Notes: generated by a model not told the origin, from the letters alone. Numbered from the stretch's first letter, positions 24,060 to 37,539 are shown. The stretch: DNA of 64,000 nucleotides from Deroplatys truncata (GCA_030765065.1 CM060985.1:7564001-7628000), one strand, 5' to 3'. Numbers and translations: made by a program.

Positions 24060-24565
24060 CACACCATCTCCTCTACACTATTGTTACAAAACCTTTTTTT
24101 CTAATTTTTTTAATTCTGTTGAATTTCCGTTACACGTTTACACAGTTCGTTGTAGGTGTAAGAAGAATACAATAAGCTAAAGCGATAGCGATGGCTGTGC
24201 AATTCTGATCATCTCTCTGCATGAACACGAAAAAGAAAGAAAAATGAAAGAAACATCGATATAAGTATTTGAAAATTCAAACCAATAACAAAGAATATCT
24301 CGGAAATGGTTAACGTCTCAAACAAAGTGTATTTGGCAATTGACAGTTTTTGTGCAGTAAGATTTTATCTTATTTCTTACGGTTTACTAGATATACCTAG
24401 ATGTCGGAATAAAGAGAACTTTACAAGCTATTTCCAGAAAATTCAAGATACACATTTTATTCCTTATGCAAATATTTTAATATATGGTACTTTAATCAAA
24501 ATCGTTAGGTAATATTTGAGAAAATCAAAATTAACTAAAAGTTTTCCATTTAAAAGGTAGCTTGG
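24060..24565 (-). repeat. Family M copy, truncated
   Basis: Reverse-orientation piece: 'taggtgtaagaagaatac', 'aataacaaagaatatctcgg', 'ttccagaaaattcaagatac', 'ttccatttaaaaggtagctt'. It stops where the LINE remnant begins. Confidence 0.6.
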
Positions 24566-24589
24566 CATAAAATAAATAAATAATAGAAG

Positions 24590-26450
24590 TTTCCTATGGG
24601 CACTATGAGTCCGGCGCCTAATCATATCCTCGAAATATGGTAGGGCCGAGGTTTCGTGTAGTAGCCTCACTGGAAAATGTCGGCGGACCGACCGAAGTGC
24701 CCTGTTCTGCGTCCGCTGTAACCAGGAGTCTGCTGCATCAAAGGTAGTATAAGCGTTTTATAAAGGCGTAGCTTTAGGTTGTCCGACGTGGTCCCTTAGC
24801 CCGGTTCGTGTTGACGAAAAGTTAGGCCCATATCTGGAGTGACACCTAAGAAGAGGGTGCAAGTTCCCCACTATCCTCTGGTCCTGGTATATCTGCTGCC
24901 TGGTAAGCAGGACAGCATGGCTTTTGTCCGCATTTACGGACATCCTCCACTGCCTGCACCAGCTTTGGACGAGGCGGAGGTGTCTTTGGAAAGCTTTGAG
25001 TGTCTGTTCTGTATAGCACCACGCCACCAGCAAACTGCGCCATTTGACGCCCTGCACCTGGAAAGTCTGCCATGAACAGTGTGGGAGATAAAACAGAGCC
25101 TTCAGGATCTCCGCCTCGTATGGGTTTCCCGCAACTACTACTTAGAAGGAGCGTTGTTATATAAAGCTGTGTATAACGTTGATTAACTGTCTGTGTATAC
25201 CAATCTGGTAGAGTTTATACAGGAGCCGCTCATGCCAGGTTTTTGAAGGCCTTCCCCACGTCCAGAGATACCGCTGGCTGCTGGCTGGTCGAATTCCCAG
25301 GACGAAAACCAAACTGATGAGTTGAAATGGTTTTAATGTCGACCAGTAACGGTGACAAGCGGTACGTACAAGCCTCTCGAAAAGTTTCGAGAGGGTGGGT
25401 AGGAGGGTAATGCAGCGGTAGCTGGAAGAAAGAGCCGGATCTTTACCAGGTTTTGAGATGCACACCACCCGGTCACCTTCTACCCTCGCGGGAAGCGTTC
25501 TAGAGTGACGCACATATTAAATACCTTGGTAAGGAAGAGCACAGCTTTGAAAGGAAGGTTGCGCCTCATGGCGGGTGTTAGCCTGTCCACTAGCCTTTTT
25601 GTTTTGAGGCGCGGGAATGCACCTTGCACTTCACTTGGGGATTCACGACTCAATGAGAGGGTAGCTGCAAGTAGCGATCTACCTCCTGGTGGACTCGGAC
25701 AGTAACAGCTTCATCCTGAGGGTGTTCTCTCTGCCTGCAGGTGTCCTCCAGTTAGTTGGCAACCACATTTGCTTTGGCTTGGGGTTCATACACAATGTCT
25801 AAGTTACCTTGAAGCGGGGAGGAGTACTGATTTGGCGGCGGAGGCGTTTAGCTATCCTCCAGACGTCACCAACCTTAAGGTGCTGTCGGGCCATCGAGGC
25901 CTCCCACGCTTACACTCTGTGCGCCAGCAGGCAGTCATGGACTTCACGGCACAAATGTCGATTGTGTGACGTCCGGTGTCGCTGGTATAGCCTACGAGCT
26001 GCCCCGGAACAGCGGAGGAGTTCAAGGTCCAGTTGTAAGATCTTGGGATGAGGAGGTGGAGGAGTTTGGATGGTGAGCACCACTGTTGTCTCCGTGGAGG
26101 CTATGTCTGTCATCCTGGGGCTCCATACGATTGATGCTTTGAGGCAAGGCTTCACGCATTCCCAATCGATTTATCTGGAGTAACCAGAAATATTATTGCT
26201 GGTAACCCGAGTATTGTTCTCTGCCAATACGGGGTTGTGATTGGATTGAAGTGTCGTGAGTGATTTGAGCGTGATGTGGTAGGGATAGTGCTTGATCATC
26301 CCTCGTGTTTGAGTTGTCTCTTAGCTGGAGATCTCTATCATGCGAATTATTGCATTGCCTCTTGGATGTGCACGGTGTGCCAGATGGCAACATTGGTGTT
26401 TGGCATTAAAGTCACCCAAGGATGGATTGGTAGTCAGTAGGTACCAAATG
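24590..26450 (-). pseudogene. Non-LTR retrotransposon (LINE) remnant, endonuclease-to-reverse-transcriptase region
   Basis: Minus-strand reading frames, broken by frameshifts and stops, follow LINE ORF2 order. The 5' part (about 26160-25900) has a linker like LQLDLELLRCSGAARRLYQRHR. The reverse transcriptase follows: VVCISKPGKDPALSSSYR.ITLLPTLSKLFERLV (about 25470-25370), RYLWTWGRPSKTWHERLLYKLYQIGI (about 25280-25200), and WRMSVNADKSHAVLLTR (about 24965-24900). The catalytic F/YADD region is missing between the last two blocks, so the element cannot be active. The KPGKDP..SSYRPI..LP signature is typical of jockey-like clades. Confidence 0.75.
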
Positions 26451-26479
26451 ATAACCTCCGTACCTCCAACTTCAACATG

Positions 26480-27277
26480 CGTGGATGTTTCAAAAATAAA
26501 TACAATAATGCCTCAAGTGTTGAGTTTGTGACCAGGATGCAAAATAAAATAACACAAATACCGATGTTGTGCATGAGCGTTACTCTGCAACGTGTCCAGA
26601 AACATAAGGTTGTTACTTCCGAGGAGAACAAAATTAAAGCTGGGATAAGGTTAAAAGTGCGCATAGAAAAAAATATTACCATTATGCTTTCCAAAATACA
26701 CAGAAACTGAATAATTGTATTCATTGTCCTGTGTACAGTTACTATTCACTAGTGAGTTTAAGTCGGTACTAAATGGCGACATTTGATATATAGGCAGAAG
26801 CGTTACATCATGTGCCATTTTGAAGAGCTTCACAGAAGAAAGATCCCATAGAGAAAGTTTTGCTCTCCTTGGTAACCAAAACATTTTCACATACAGATGC
26901 AGTGTTGTATCTAGGTCTAAATCTTAAAGTATATTTGTGCTCTGTTTACTTCCGTAGTCGTAACATACGGTTCTCTCCGACATTTACTTCTGTAGCAATT
27001 GACTATATACGGGAAGTGGTTGACTCTGGTCGCGAAGAGCTTGGTGCACGCCGCTGCTTATTCTAGCCATAAATATTTGATGGTTTTGCTTTCCTCGCCG
27101 TGTGTTTAGTCTTTCCAGCAACAATACTGGTAGGCAGCACAAGTCAGTGTTTAGCTTTTAGGAAAGAAAAATCAATATTTTCTTTGTTAATGACACTGTC
27201 ATTGCCAAGATCATATCAGCGCTGCCGGTGTGCCAGAAATGCTAATAAATCTACTGACGTGGGACTGGGTCTGCCAT
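26480..27277. other. No gene recognised
   Basis: Intergenic sequence between the LINE remnant and the tRNA-like element. Short frames on both strands have no recognisable protein features. Confidence 0.4.
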
Positions 27278-27352
27278 CGGTCTAGACCGGGTTTGAACCC
27301 ACGACCTTGGGATCAAAAGGCCAGCGCATAACCAATTGAGCCACACAGACCG
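27278..27352 (-). pseudogene. tRNA-like sequence (tRNA pseudogene or SINE head)
   Basis: Minus strand, 75 nt. The ends CGGTCTG and TAGACCG form a 7-bp acceptor-like stem with one G-T pair. TGGCTCAATTGG resembles the A box and GGGTTCAAACC the B box of RNA polymerase III promoters. The D and anticodon stems pair poorly (anticodon loop around CTTTTGA, Lys-like), so a functional tRNA is unlikely. Confidence 0.55.
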
Positions 27353-28530
27353 CTCCCTATCCCTAGTGCTGAGGAGTTTTGTGTGTATTTAAATGATAAA
27401 GAATCGTAACAGAGGTTCCATATTTTACATGTAGACTTTATCTAAAAGTACGTATAGGTCTTTTAAGGAGGAGCGAAAAAGGCCATATTTTGTTCTTGTT
27501 TGTCAAGTCTGAATTGATTTAATCCTTAGGGGCGGCCTGAGCCCTTGCAGTTCTGTATGCATACATGAAACAACTCGCGGATCATTGTATTCACGGGGTT
27601 GAAATTTGTTGGAGCTCCCAAATGATGCTAAACTAACATTTTAAAGAGAGAACATTAATGTGGGTGTATGTATTGGGTGATCATTTTGATAATTCTTTCA
27701 TCGCTGAAAAGCTCTGTTTTTCCCGATGGGCATTCGCTATTACGACAGCTACTAATTTTAAGTCCTCAAGGACTTAAAGGGTTTGCAAGGTCTGGGGACT
27801 ATAATACAAAACATGTTGGAGGTCATAATAAAAATGCTAGGATGTGTTTATTGTTACTTGACAGAGAAGGCTGATTATATTTTGTAGTAAGTAGTATATG
27901 CAGTTGTCTAAACATAAGACAAACGACAGTCGGGTCATGTTTAGAACAATACGATGGTTATGTGGGGATCAGAGTGAGGTTGATTTACCTTGTACTGTAG
28001 TCTGTTTATGTGAAACACAGAGATGAATCCAGATGTAAACAACGGGCACGTACAGATGCCCATACTTAGCTGTAGATGACGACGGTTAATGTCCGTTTAT
28101 ACGAATAATATCGTAGTTGTATTTCTTACTCTGTTTGCTACCACTTGTTTACCCAGGAGGCACGTGCCAAGACACTGCGCTCTCCGCATCGGTAGCTTGA
28201 AATCGTCGACCATCGCCTTCTACTTATGTCAAAACGTTTAATAACTCTTAGACCCATTTATGCATGTGTCGCATGTAGATTGAGTTAAATAGAAGCACTT
28301 ATGCAATGCGACAGCCGCATGACCTCAGTATATGTTGGTCACATTGTGAGCGAGCCACTTTGGGATTGTTGTGGTTTGCGCTTTCACCTGTTGCGATAGT
28401 CGTCGTTCGCACTTTTATGGAGTATTTTATAGAAGAATGGGATGGTCGTCAGTGACAAGAAGCAATTTCTCAAAGAGGTTCCAAAACACACGAATCTTGC
28501 ACTCCACTCGTCACTTTTTCTCTCTCTCTC
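27353..28530. other. No gene recognised
   Basis: Intergenic DNA with no recognisable gene. The 68-residue plus-strand frame at 27668-27874 has no known similarity. Confidence 0.4.
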
Positions 28531-28539
28531 TACTACCAC

Positions 28540-29060
28540 ATTTGTAAGTAGAGAAACTATTTATTGCATTCGATTCTGAGATTTTACGAGAAATGCATGT
28601 TTTGAGACCCTTTGAATCCAAACAAAGCCTTTTTAGATAAAAAGGTTCGTGAGAGAGCATAACTCAAAAACGAAAGTTGGTACTTAAATACATGTTCCAA
28701 GGATATCACAAGAAGATCTCCCTACCGCACATTAACGTTTACATGCAACATTTTTCGAATATGTATATTTTCTAAAAAGTGGCTTTAAGGATTCTCGTTA
28801 AAATACCACATATTAAAACTATTTACAGGGCAAATAAGATGCATATGTGAATAACCTGTGGAAGTCCTCATTCGGAAGGAATTTTGTATAAACGTTAAGT
28901 GATAGACGACGCCATTATCGAGCAATCTGTTATTAATGCTTCGAATTGTTGTTCAGTACTTTTAACTATCGCTGTTCTCTATAACGAAACGTGTAATGTA
29001 GCTGTTTCTGTAAAGGTTTATCTCGATTAAAATGAAGTAGACAGGAAATAAACTTTCATA
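28540..29060 (+). repeat. Family M copy, degenerate
   Basis: Forward copy: 'aagtagagaaactatttatt', 'gcatgttttgagacc', 'gtggctttaaggattctc', 'gttctctataacgaaacg' and 'tttatctcgattaaaatgaa' in order. Confidence 0.65.
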
Positions 29061-29730
29061 CGTATAAGTTGCATACCCACTAATAAGCGACAGAAGGCAA
29101 AGAAAGTCATGCCAATGTAGCCTGTGCGATTTTGTTTGGAGTTAAGGGTTTCTAACAATGGTACAACACACAGGAATCAAATCTGGAAACGGGCTGATAG
29201 AACTGATTCCCCATTAATCACACGTGAATAAATTGGCCACTTGTAAGTTACACACGCCGCATCTCTCCTTGTCGTGCGACGTGAAATTGCATGCCTTTAT
29301 ATAAGAAAGTTTTGTTGTATTTCCTCTATATGTTGTAACTTTCAGGAGGTTGGCTCTTAGCATATGTTGTATATTTTTCATCCAGAATTATTTACCTTAT
29401 GTAAAAATGACTCAAACATTTGAATAATATTTCATTCCTAAAGTTTTTAACAGACTATACATTTCGAGAACTATGCGGATTGTTATGGGGGAGACCAAGA
29501 TTAAAGATACAGAATTTGCTGATATTTCATTTCCCTGTATATCTGTGAATTTTTGGTTCCTTATTAAGAATGGCATGAAATGGGAATTTTATGAAATTAC
29601 GCTTCTAAGAGGTAAAGGGGAGAATTCAGCATAAATTTTTTTACATCATTGTGCAACTCTTTCATTAACAGTACAAGGAGTAAATTTAATAAAATCGTTC
29701 AGTGGTGATTTAAAAACTCACTTACATAAT
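29061..29730. other. No gene recognised
   Basis: AT-rich sequence up to the start of the 88-bp array; nothing identified. Confidence 0.4.
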
Positions 29731-29734
29731 TTCA

Positions 29735-32700
29735 GGTATGTCAACTAGTAATAAACAGCTTCATATTGTGACTGTGGAAACAAATAAAACAGTAAAGATG
29801 TTAAGTTAGTCACAACATCACATATGTTAGCTAGTAATAAACACAGCTTCATATTGTGGCTGTGCAAACAAATAAAACAGTAAAGATGTTAAGTTAGTCA
29901 CAACATCACATATGTTAGCTAGTAATAAACACAACTTCATATTGTAGCTGTGCAAACAAATAAAACAGTAAAGATGTTAAGTTAGTCACAACATCACATA
30001 TGTTAGCTAGTAATAAACACAGCTTCATATTGTGGCTGTGCAAACAAATAAAACAGTAAAGATTTCAAGTTAGTCACAACAGCAGGTATGTCAGCTAGTA
30101 ATAAACACAGCTTCATATTGTAGCTGTGTAAACAAATAAAACAGTAAAGATTTCAAGTTAGTCACAACAGCAGGTATGTCAGCTAGTAATAAACACAGCT
30201 TCATATTGTAGCTGTGTAAACAAATAAAACAGTAAAGATTTCAAGTTAGTCACAACAGCAGGTATGTCAGCTAGTAATAAACACAGCTTCATATTGTAGC
30301 TGTGCAAACAAATAAAACAGTAAAGATTTCAAGTTAGTCACAACAGCAGGTATGTCAGCTAGTAATAAACACAGCTTCATATTGTAGCTGTGTAAACAAA
30401 TAAAACAGTAAAGATTTTAAGTCAGTCACAACATCAGGTATGTCAGCTAGTAATAAACACAACTTAATATTGTGACTGTGGAAAAAAATAAAACAGTAAA
30501 GATGTTAAGTTAGTCACAAAAACAGGTATGTCAGCTAGTAATAAACACAGCTTCATATTGTGACTGTGGAAACAAATAAAACAGTAAAGATTTCAAGTTA
30601 GTCACAACAGCAGGTATGTCAGCTAGTAATAAACACAGCTTCATATTGTAGCTGTGTAAACAAATAAAACAGTAAAGATTTTAAGTCAGTCACAACATCA
30701 GGTATGTCAGCTAGTAATAAACACAACTTAATATTGTGACTGTGGAAAAAAATAAAACAGTAAAGATGTTAAGTTAGTCACAAAAACAGGTATGTCAGCT
30801 AGTAATAAACACAGCTTCATATTGTGACTGTGGAAACAAATAAAACAATAAACATGTTAAGTTAGTCACAACATCAGGTATGTCAGCTAGTAATAAACAC
30901 ATCATCATATTGTGACTGTGGAAACAAACAAAACAGTAAAGATGTTAAGTTAGTCACAACATCCGATATGTCAGCTAGTAATATACACAACTTCATATTG
31001 TGACTGTGGAAACAAATAATACGGTAAAGATGTTAAGGTAGTCACAACATCAGATATGTCAGCAAGTAATAAACACAGCTTCATATTGTGACTGTGGAAA
31101 TAAATAAAACGGTAAAGATGTTAAGTTAGTCACAACATCAGATATGTCAGCAAATAATAAACACAACATCATATTGTGACTATGGAAACAAGCAAAACAG
31201 TAAAGATATTAAGTTAGTCACAACATCAGGTATGTCAGCAAGTAATAAACACAACTTCATATTTTGACTGTGGAAATAAATAAAACAGTAATGATATTAA
31301 GTTAGTCACAACATCACATATGTCAGATAGTAATAAACACAGCTTCATATTGTGACTTTGTAAACAAATAAAACAGTAAAGATGTTAAGTTAGTCACAAC
31401 ATCAGGTATGTCAGCAAGTAATAAACACAGCTTCATATTGTGACTGTGGAAACAAATAAAACAGTAAAGATGTTAAGTTAGTCACAACATCAGATATGTC
31501 AGCAAGTAATAAACACAGCTTCATATTGTGACTGTGGAAACAAATAAAACAGTAAAGATGTTAAGTTAGTCACAACATCAGATATGTCAGCAAGTAATAA
31601 ACACAGCTTCATATTGTGACTGTGGAAACAAATAAAACAGTAAAGATGTTAAGTTAGTCACAACATCAGGTATGTCAGCAAGTAATAAACACAGCTTCAT
31701 ATTTTGACTTTGTAAACAAATAAAGCAGTAAAGATGTTAAGTTAGTCACAACATCAGATATGTCAGCAAGTAATAAACACAGCTTCATATTGTGACTGTG
31801 GAAACAAATAAAACGGTAAAGATGTTAAGTCAGTCACAATATCAGATATGTCAGCAAGTAATAAACACAGCTTCATATTGTGACTGTGGAAACAAATAAA
31901 ACAGTAAACATGTTAAGTTAGTCACAACATCAGATATGTCAGCAAGTAACAAACACAACTTCATATTGTGACTGTGGAAACAAACAAAACAGTAAAGATG
32001 TTAAGTTAGTCACAACATCCGATATGTCAGCTAGTAATATACACAACTTCATATTGTGACTGTGGAAACAAATAATACGGTAAAGATGTTAAGGTAGTCA
32101 CAACATCAGATATGTCAGCAAGTAATAAACACAGCTTCATATTGTGACTGTGGAAATAAATAAAACGGTAAAGATGTTAAGTTAGTCACAACATCAGATA
32201 TGTCAGCAAATAATAAACACAACATCATATTGTGACTATGGAAACAAGCAAAACAGTAAAGATATTAAGTTAGTCACAACATCAGGTATGTCAGCAAGTA
32301 ATAAACACAACTTCATATTTTGACTGTGGAAATAAATAAAACAGTAATGATGTTAAGTTAGTCACAACATCAGGTATGTCAGCTAGTAATAAACACAACT
32401 TCATATTGTGTCTGTGGAAACAAATAAAACAGTAAAGATGTTAAGTTAGTCACAACATCAGATATGTCAGCAAGTAATAAACACATCATCATATTGTGAC
32501 TGTGGAAACAAACAAAACAATAAACTTGTTGGTTAGTCACAACATCAAGTATGTCAGCTAGTAATAAACACATCATCCTATTGTGGCGGTGGAAACAAAA
32601 ACAAAACAGTAAAGATGTTAAGTTAGTCACAACATCAGGAATGTCAGCAAATAATAAACACAACTTCATATTGTGACTGGAAACAAAAACAAAACAGTAA

Positions 32701-35700
32701 AGATATTATGTTAGTCACATCAGGTATGTCAGCTAGTAATAAATACAACTTCATATTGTGACTATGGAAACAAGCAAAACAGTAAAGATATTAAGTTAGT
32801 CACAACATCAGGTATGTCAGCTAGTAATAAACACAACTTCATATTGTGACTGTGGAAACAAACAAAACAGTAAAGATGTTAAGTTAGTCACAACATCCGA
32901 TATGTCAGCTAGTAATAAACACACCTTCATATTGTGATTGTGGAAACAAATAAAACAGTAAAGATGTTAAGGTAGTCACAACATCAGATATGTCAGCAAG
33001 TAATAAACACAGCTTCATATTGTGACTGTGGAAATAAATAAAACGGTAAAGATGTTAAGTTAGTCACAACATCAGTTATGTCAGCAAGTAATAAACACAG
33101 CTTCATATTGTGCCTATGGAAACAAATAAAACAGTAAAGATGTTAAGTTAGTCACAACATCAGATATGTCAGCTAGTAATAAACACAGCTTCATATTGTG
33201 CCTATGGAAACAAATAAAACAGTAAAGATGTTAAGTTAATCACAACATCAGATATGTCAGCAAGTAATAAACGGAGCTTCATATTGTGACTGTGTAAACA
33301 AATAAAACAGTAATGATGTTAAGTTAGTCACAACATCAGATATGTCAGCAAGTAATAAACACAGCTTCATATTGTGACTGTGGAAACAAATAAAACAGTA
33401 ATGATGTTAAGTTAGTCACAACATCAGATATTTCAGCTAGTAATACACACAGCTGCATATTGTGACTGTGGAAACCAAAACAAAACAGTAAAGATGTTAA
33501 GTTAGTCACAACATCAGATATGTCAGCAAGTAATAAACACAACTTCATATTGTGACTGTGGAAACAAAACAGTAAAGACGTTAAATTAGTCACAATATCA
33601 GGAATGTCAGCTAGTAATAAACACATCATCACTTTATGGCTGTGGAAACAAACAAAAACAGTAATGATGTTAAGTTAGTCACATCAAGTATGTCAGCTAG
33701 TAATAAACGCATCATCATATTGTGGCTGTGGAAACAAAAACAAAACAGTAAAGATGTTAAGTTAGTCACATCAGGAATGTCATCAAATAATAAACACAAC
33801 TTCATGTTGTGACTGGAAACAAAAACAAAACAGTAAAGATGTTAAGTTAGTCACATCAGGTATCTCAGCTAGTAATAAACACAACTTCATATTGTGTCTG
33901 TGGAAACAAATAAAACAGTAAAGATGTTAAGTTAGTCACAACATCAGGTATGTCAGCCAGTAATAAACACAGCTTCACATTGTGACTGGAAATAAGTAAA
34001 ACAGTAATGATAAGTTAGTCACAACGTCAGGTATGTCAGCAAATAATAAACACAGCTTCATATTGTGACTGTGGAAATAAATAAAACAGTAATGATGTTA
34101 TGTTAGTCTCAACATCAGATATGTCAGCAAATAATAAACACAGCTTCGTATTTTGACTGTGGAAATAAATAAAACAGTAATGATGTGAAGTTAGTCACAA
34201 CATCAGGTATGTCAGCTAATAATAAACACAACTTCATATTGTGACTGTAGAAACAAATAAAACAGTATCAGGTATGTCGGCCAGTAATAAACACAGCTTA
34301 ATATTGTGACTATGGAAACAAATAAAACAGTAAAGATGTTAAGTTAGTCACCACATCAGGTATGTCAGCCAGTAATAAACACAACTTCATATTGTGACTT
34401 GTGTAAACAAATAAAACAGTAAAGATGTTAAGTTAGGTACAACATCAGGTATGTCAGATAGTAATAAACACAACTTCATATTGTGACTGTGTAAACAAAT
34501 AAAAGAACATCAGATGAGTCAGCCAATAATAAACACAACTTCATATTGTGACTGTGTAACCAAATAAAACAGTAAAGATGTTAAGTTAGGTACAACATCA
34601 GGTATGTCAGTAAGTAATAAACACAACTTCATATTGTGACTGTGTAAACAAATAAAAGAACATCAGATATGTCAGCCAGTAATAAACACAACTTCATATT
34701 GTGACAGTGTAAACAAATAAAATAGTATCAGGTATGTGAGCCAGTAATAAACACAACTTCATATTGTGACTGTGTAAACAAATAAAACAGTATCAGGTAT
34801 GTGAGCCAGTAATAAGCACAACTTCATATTGTGACTGTGTAAACAAATAAAACAGTATCAGGTATGTGAGCCAGTAATAAACACAACTTCATATAGTGAC
34901 TGTGTAAACAAGTAAAGCAGTATCAGGTATGTGAGCCAGTAATAAGCACAACTTCATATTGTGACTGTGTAAACAAATAAAACAGTATCAGGTATGTGAG
35001 CCAGTAATAAACACAACTTCATATAGTGACTGTGTAAACAAGTAAAGCAGTATCAGGTATGTGAGCCAGTAATAAGCACAACTTCATATTGTCACTGTGT
35101 AAACAAATAAAACAGTATCAGGTATGTGAGCAAGTAATAAACACAACTTCATATAGTGACTGTGTAAACAAGTAAAGCAGTATCAGGTATGTGAGCCAGT
35201 AATAAGCACAACTTCATATTGTGACTGTTTAAACAAATAAAACAGTATCAGGTATGTGAGCCAGTAATAAACACAACTTCATATTGTGACTGTGTAAGCA
35301 AATAAAACAGTATCAGGTATGTGAGCCAGTAATAAACACAACTTCATATTCTGACTCTGTAAACAAATAAAACAGTATCAGGTATGTGAGCGCGTAATAA
35401 ACACAACTTCATATTGTGACTGTGTAAACAAATAAAACACTATCCGGTATGTCAGCTGGTAATAAACACAACTTCATATTGTGACTGTGTAAACAAATAA
35501 AACATTATCAGGTATGTGAGCCAGTAATAAACACAACTTCATATTGTGACTGTGTAAACAAATAAAACAGTATCAGGTATGTCAGCCAGTAATAAACACA
35601 ACTTCATATTGTGACTGTAAACAAATAAAACATTATCAGGTATGTGAGTCAGTAATAAACACAACTTCATATTGTGACTGTAAACAAATAAAACAGTATC

Positions 35701-36000
35701 AGGTATGTGAGCCAGTAATAAACACAACTTCATATTGTGACTGCGTAAACAAATAAAACAGTATCAGGTATGTCAGCTAGTAATAAACACAACTTCATAT
35801 TGTGACTGTGGAAACAAATAAAACAATAAAGATGTTTAGTTAGTCAAAGCATCACATATGTCAGCTAGTAATAAACACAACTTCATATTGTGACTGTGGA
35901 AACAAATAAAACAGTAAAGATGTTAAGTTAGGTACATCAGATATGTGAGCCAGTAATAAACACAACTTCATATTGTGACTGTGTAAACAAATAAAGCTGT
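29735..36000. repeat. 88-bp tandem array passing into 65-bp units (about 75-80 units)
   Basis: The main unit is 88 bp: 'gtcacaacatcaggtatgtc', 'agctagtaataaacacagct', 'tcatattgtgactgtgg', 'aaacaaataaaacagtaaag', 'atgttaagtta'. From about 34,700 to 35,770 most units lack a 23-bp piece ('aaagatgttaagttagtcacaac') and have a 65-bp period, with 'gtgagccagtaataa'. A large block is duplicated: 'atccgatatgtcagc' and the following ~350 bp at 30961 recur at 32017, an offset of 1056 bp, exactly twelve 88-bp units. The minus strand has 'ttttatttgtttccacag|TC', a strong 3'-splice-site-like motif, in each unit. The plus strand has two AATAAA per unit. The array lies just 3' of GMC gene B. Open frames inside it are repeat artefacts. 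Confidence 0.95.
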
Positions 36001-36009
36001 GAGGACGTT

Positions 36010-36740
36010 AAGTGAGGTACAACATGTAGTTGAATACTACAACTTTCTCAGAACTGGTACTGCAAATACTGGAATTTCCAATTTTCGCAGCACAGCGTTA
36101 GTTATAATTTTAAGTTTTTTCTTTGCATACTACTTACAGAGACTAGAGGAAGTATTCCACTGAAATATTCGATTGCGAGTGTTCTGCGAAAATATTTGTT
36201 TTGAGTTCCCGCGAATTATTTTAAATAGTGGGTGGGAACGCGCGTGTGTGTTTGTGAATATCGTAACTTAAAAGCATAAGCAGGTTAAATACTAAAGTAG
36301 GTGCTCAGGTTCATCTGCTTCGTAGGTTGCGCGCGTAGATTTTCAAAAATACAAACAGGTAAGCCACTTAAGTCGTTTGTTAAAGGTACAAGTAAAGGCG
36401 TTGTTGTTGCACTGTACTTATCTTACTAAGTCTCCCTTTTGCTTATTATTTTACTTAACTAATTTAATTGAGCTTGTTAATCTCAATTGAATTATGGAAG
36501 AGCTATCAGTGCTGATGATATTACTGAAAATGATTATTTCGCAACAATTGCAGAATTTGGGATATTGTGGTGGAGCTTAAGGACATGATGATTATTTGCG
36601 CCGATATTGGTCCCCTTGTCCTTTAAATAAACAGTTAAACACATTGTCTATTTACTTGAACTAGGAAATGACAAGTACAATAATGGTTGCGGTATCACAA
36701 AAGAATAAATAAGAATGAGTCATCTAGTAACACAAAGCGA
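36010..36740. other. 3' flank of gene B, no other gene
   Basis: AT-rich sequence between the array and the gene B stop codon. A degenerate reversed family M-like piece is possible at about 36110-36350 ('agaggaagtattccactgaa'). No convincing polyadenylation site for gene B could be chosen. Confidence 0.35.
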
Positions 36741-36742
36741 CA

Positions 36743-37373
36743 CTAAGTGGTGTTGGCAGTCCAGTCTTCCTTGATCATGTCCGCCCCCTTCTCGGCGACC
36801 ATGAGGACACTGGCGATCGTGTTGCTATTGGGAATGTAAGGGTAGATGCTGGCATCGATCACCCTTAGGTTCTCGATCCCGTGTACCTTCAGCCTGGCGT
36901 CCACCACGGCGTTGGGGTCACCTCGGGGTCCCATCTTACAGCTGCCACCCTGGTGGTTCTCAGGCACGGTGTGTCTCCTGATGACGCACTCCCAGTACTG
37001 GTCGGTACCGAACTTATAGACCTCGCATCCAGGTACGGGGTTCGTGTCCAGCTGCATGTCCCAGCGTCCCTTGAGAGCCTGCGTCTCTGACAGTCTGATG
37101 ACGGCATGGATTCCCTCCATGAGGGTGTCGATGTCTCGGCGAACAGTAAGATAGTTGGGGTATATGAGGGGCGGCTGCAAGGGGTCGGCACTGGCCAACG
37201 TCAGGTACCCCACACTCTGGGGCATGACGTTAGTGGGACGTGCGGACACCTTACGTCTTCCACACTGACCTAGCGAGCCGTCGTGACACTCGCCTTCCAT
37301 CCCAGTCCGAGAACACCGCGCCCCGAACCCGTCAAAGAACACCTGGAGGTCGGGAACGCCGTTCTGGGCGTAC
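36743..37373 (-). CDS. GMC oxidoreductase gene B, last coding exon (C-terminal 209 residues)
   Basis: Encodes residues 402-610. The acceptor is TTTCTCCACAG|GTACGCC; exon 4 ends TCC AG, so the split codon AG|G gives Arg401 and the join reads FFLSR|YAQNGVPDLQVFFDGFG, as expected for the family. The active-site block is ENHQGGSCKMGP with catalytic His about 541. RVIDASIYPYIPNSN follows, with the active-site Asn about 585, then MVAEKGADMIKEDW and the stop at 36743. The HQGGS form, where most members have HPxGT, is a moderate variation. No frameshift is present. The intron upstream is about 8.1 kb, filled with a LINE, a SINE and nested family M copies. Confidence 0.95.
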
Positions 37374-37539
37374 CTGTGGAGAAAGCCATTTGCTCATCTC
37401 AACGAGTGACATTTATCAATTAACTTAAGAGGGTTTTACAGTATAGCGAGTATTACATCAAGTTATTATATGGGGAGAGAGAGGCGCATTGGAATTAATT
37501 CTGGCACCTAACATAGATAATACACGAATATTTTGGAGA

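Noticed and set aside
24758..25969. Several open frames on both strands suggesting a host gene.
   Set aside because: The minus-strand peptides match reverse-transcriptase order and are frameshifted; the plus-strand ones are their shadows.
32379..35733. Minus-strand frames with repeated LLLADIPD and LLFVYSHN peptides.
   Set aside because: They are translations of the 88/65-bp repeat units, broken wherever unit length changes.
29735..36000. Possible CRISPR array, because of a regular repeat of similar length.
   Set aside because: Units are contiguous and homologous throughout with no unique spacers, and the DNA is eukaryotic.
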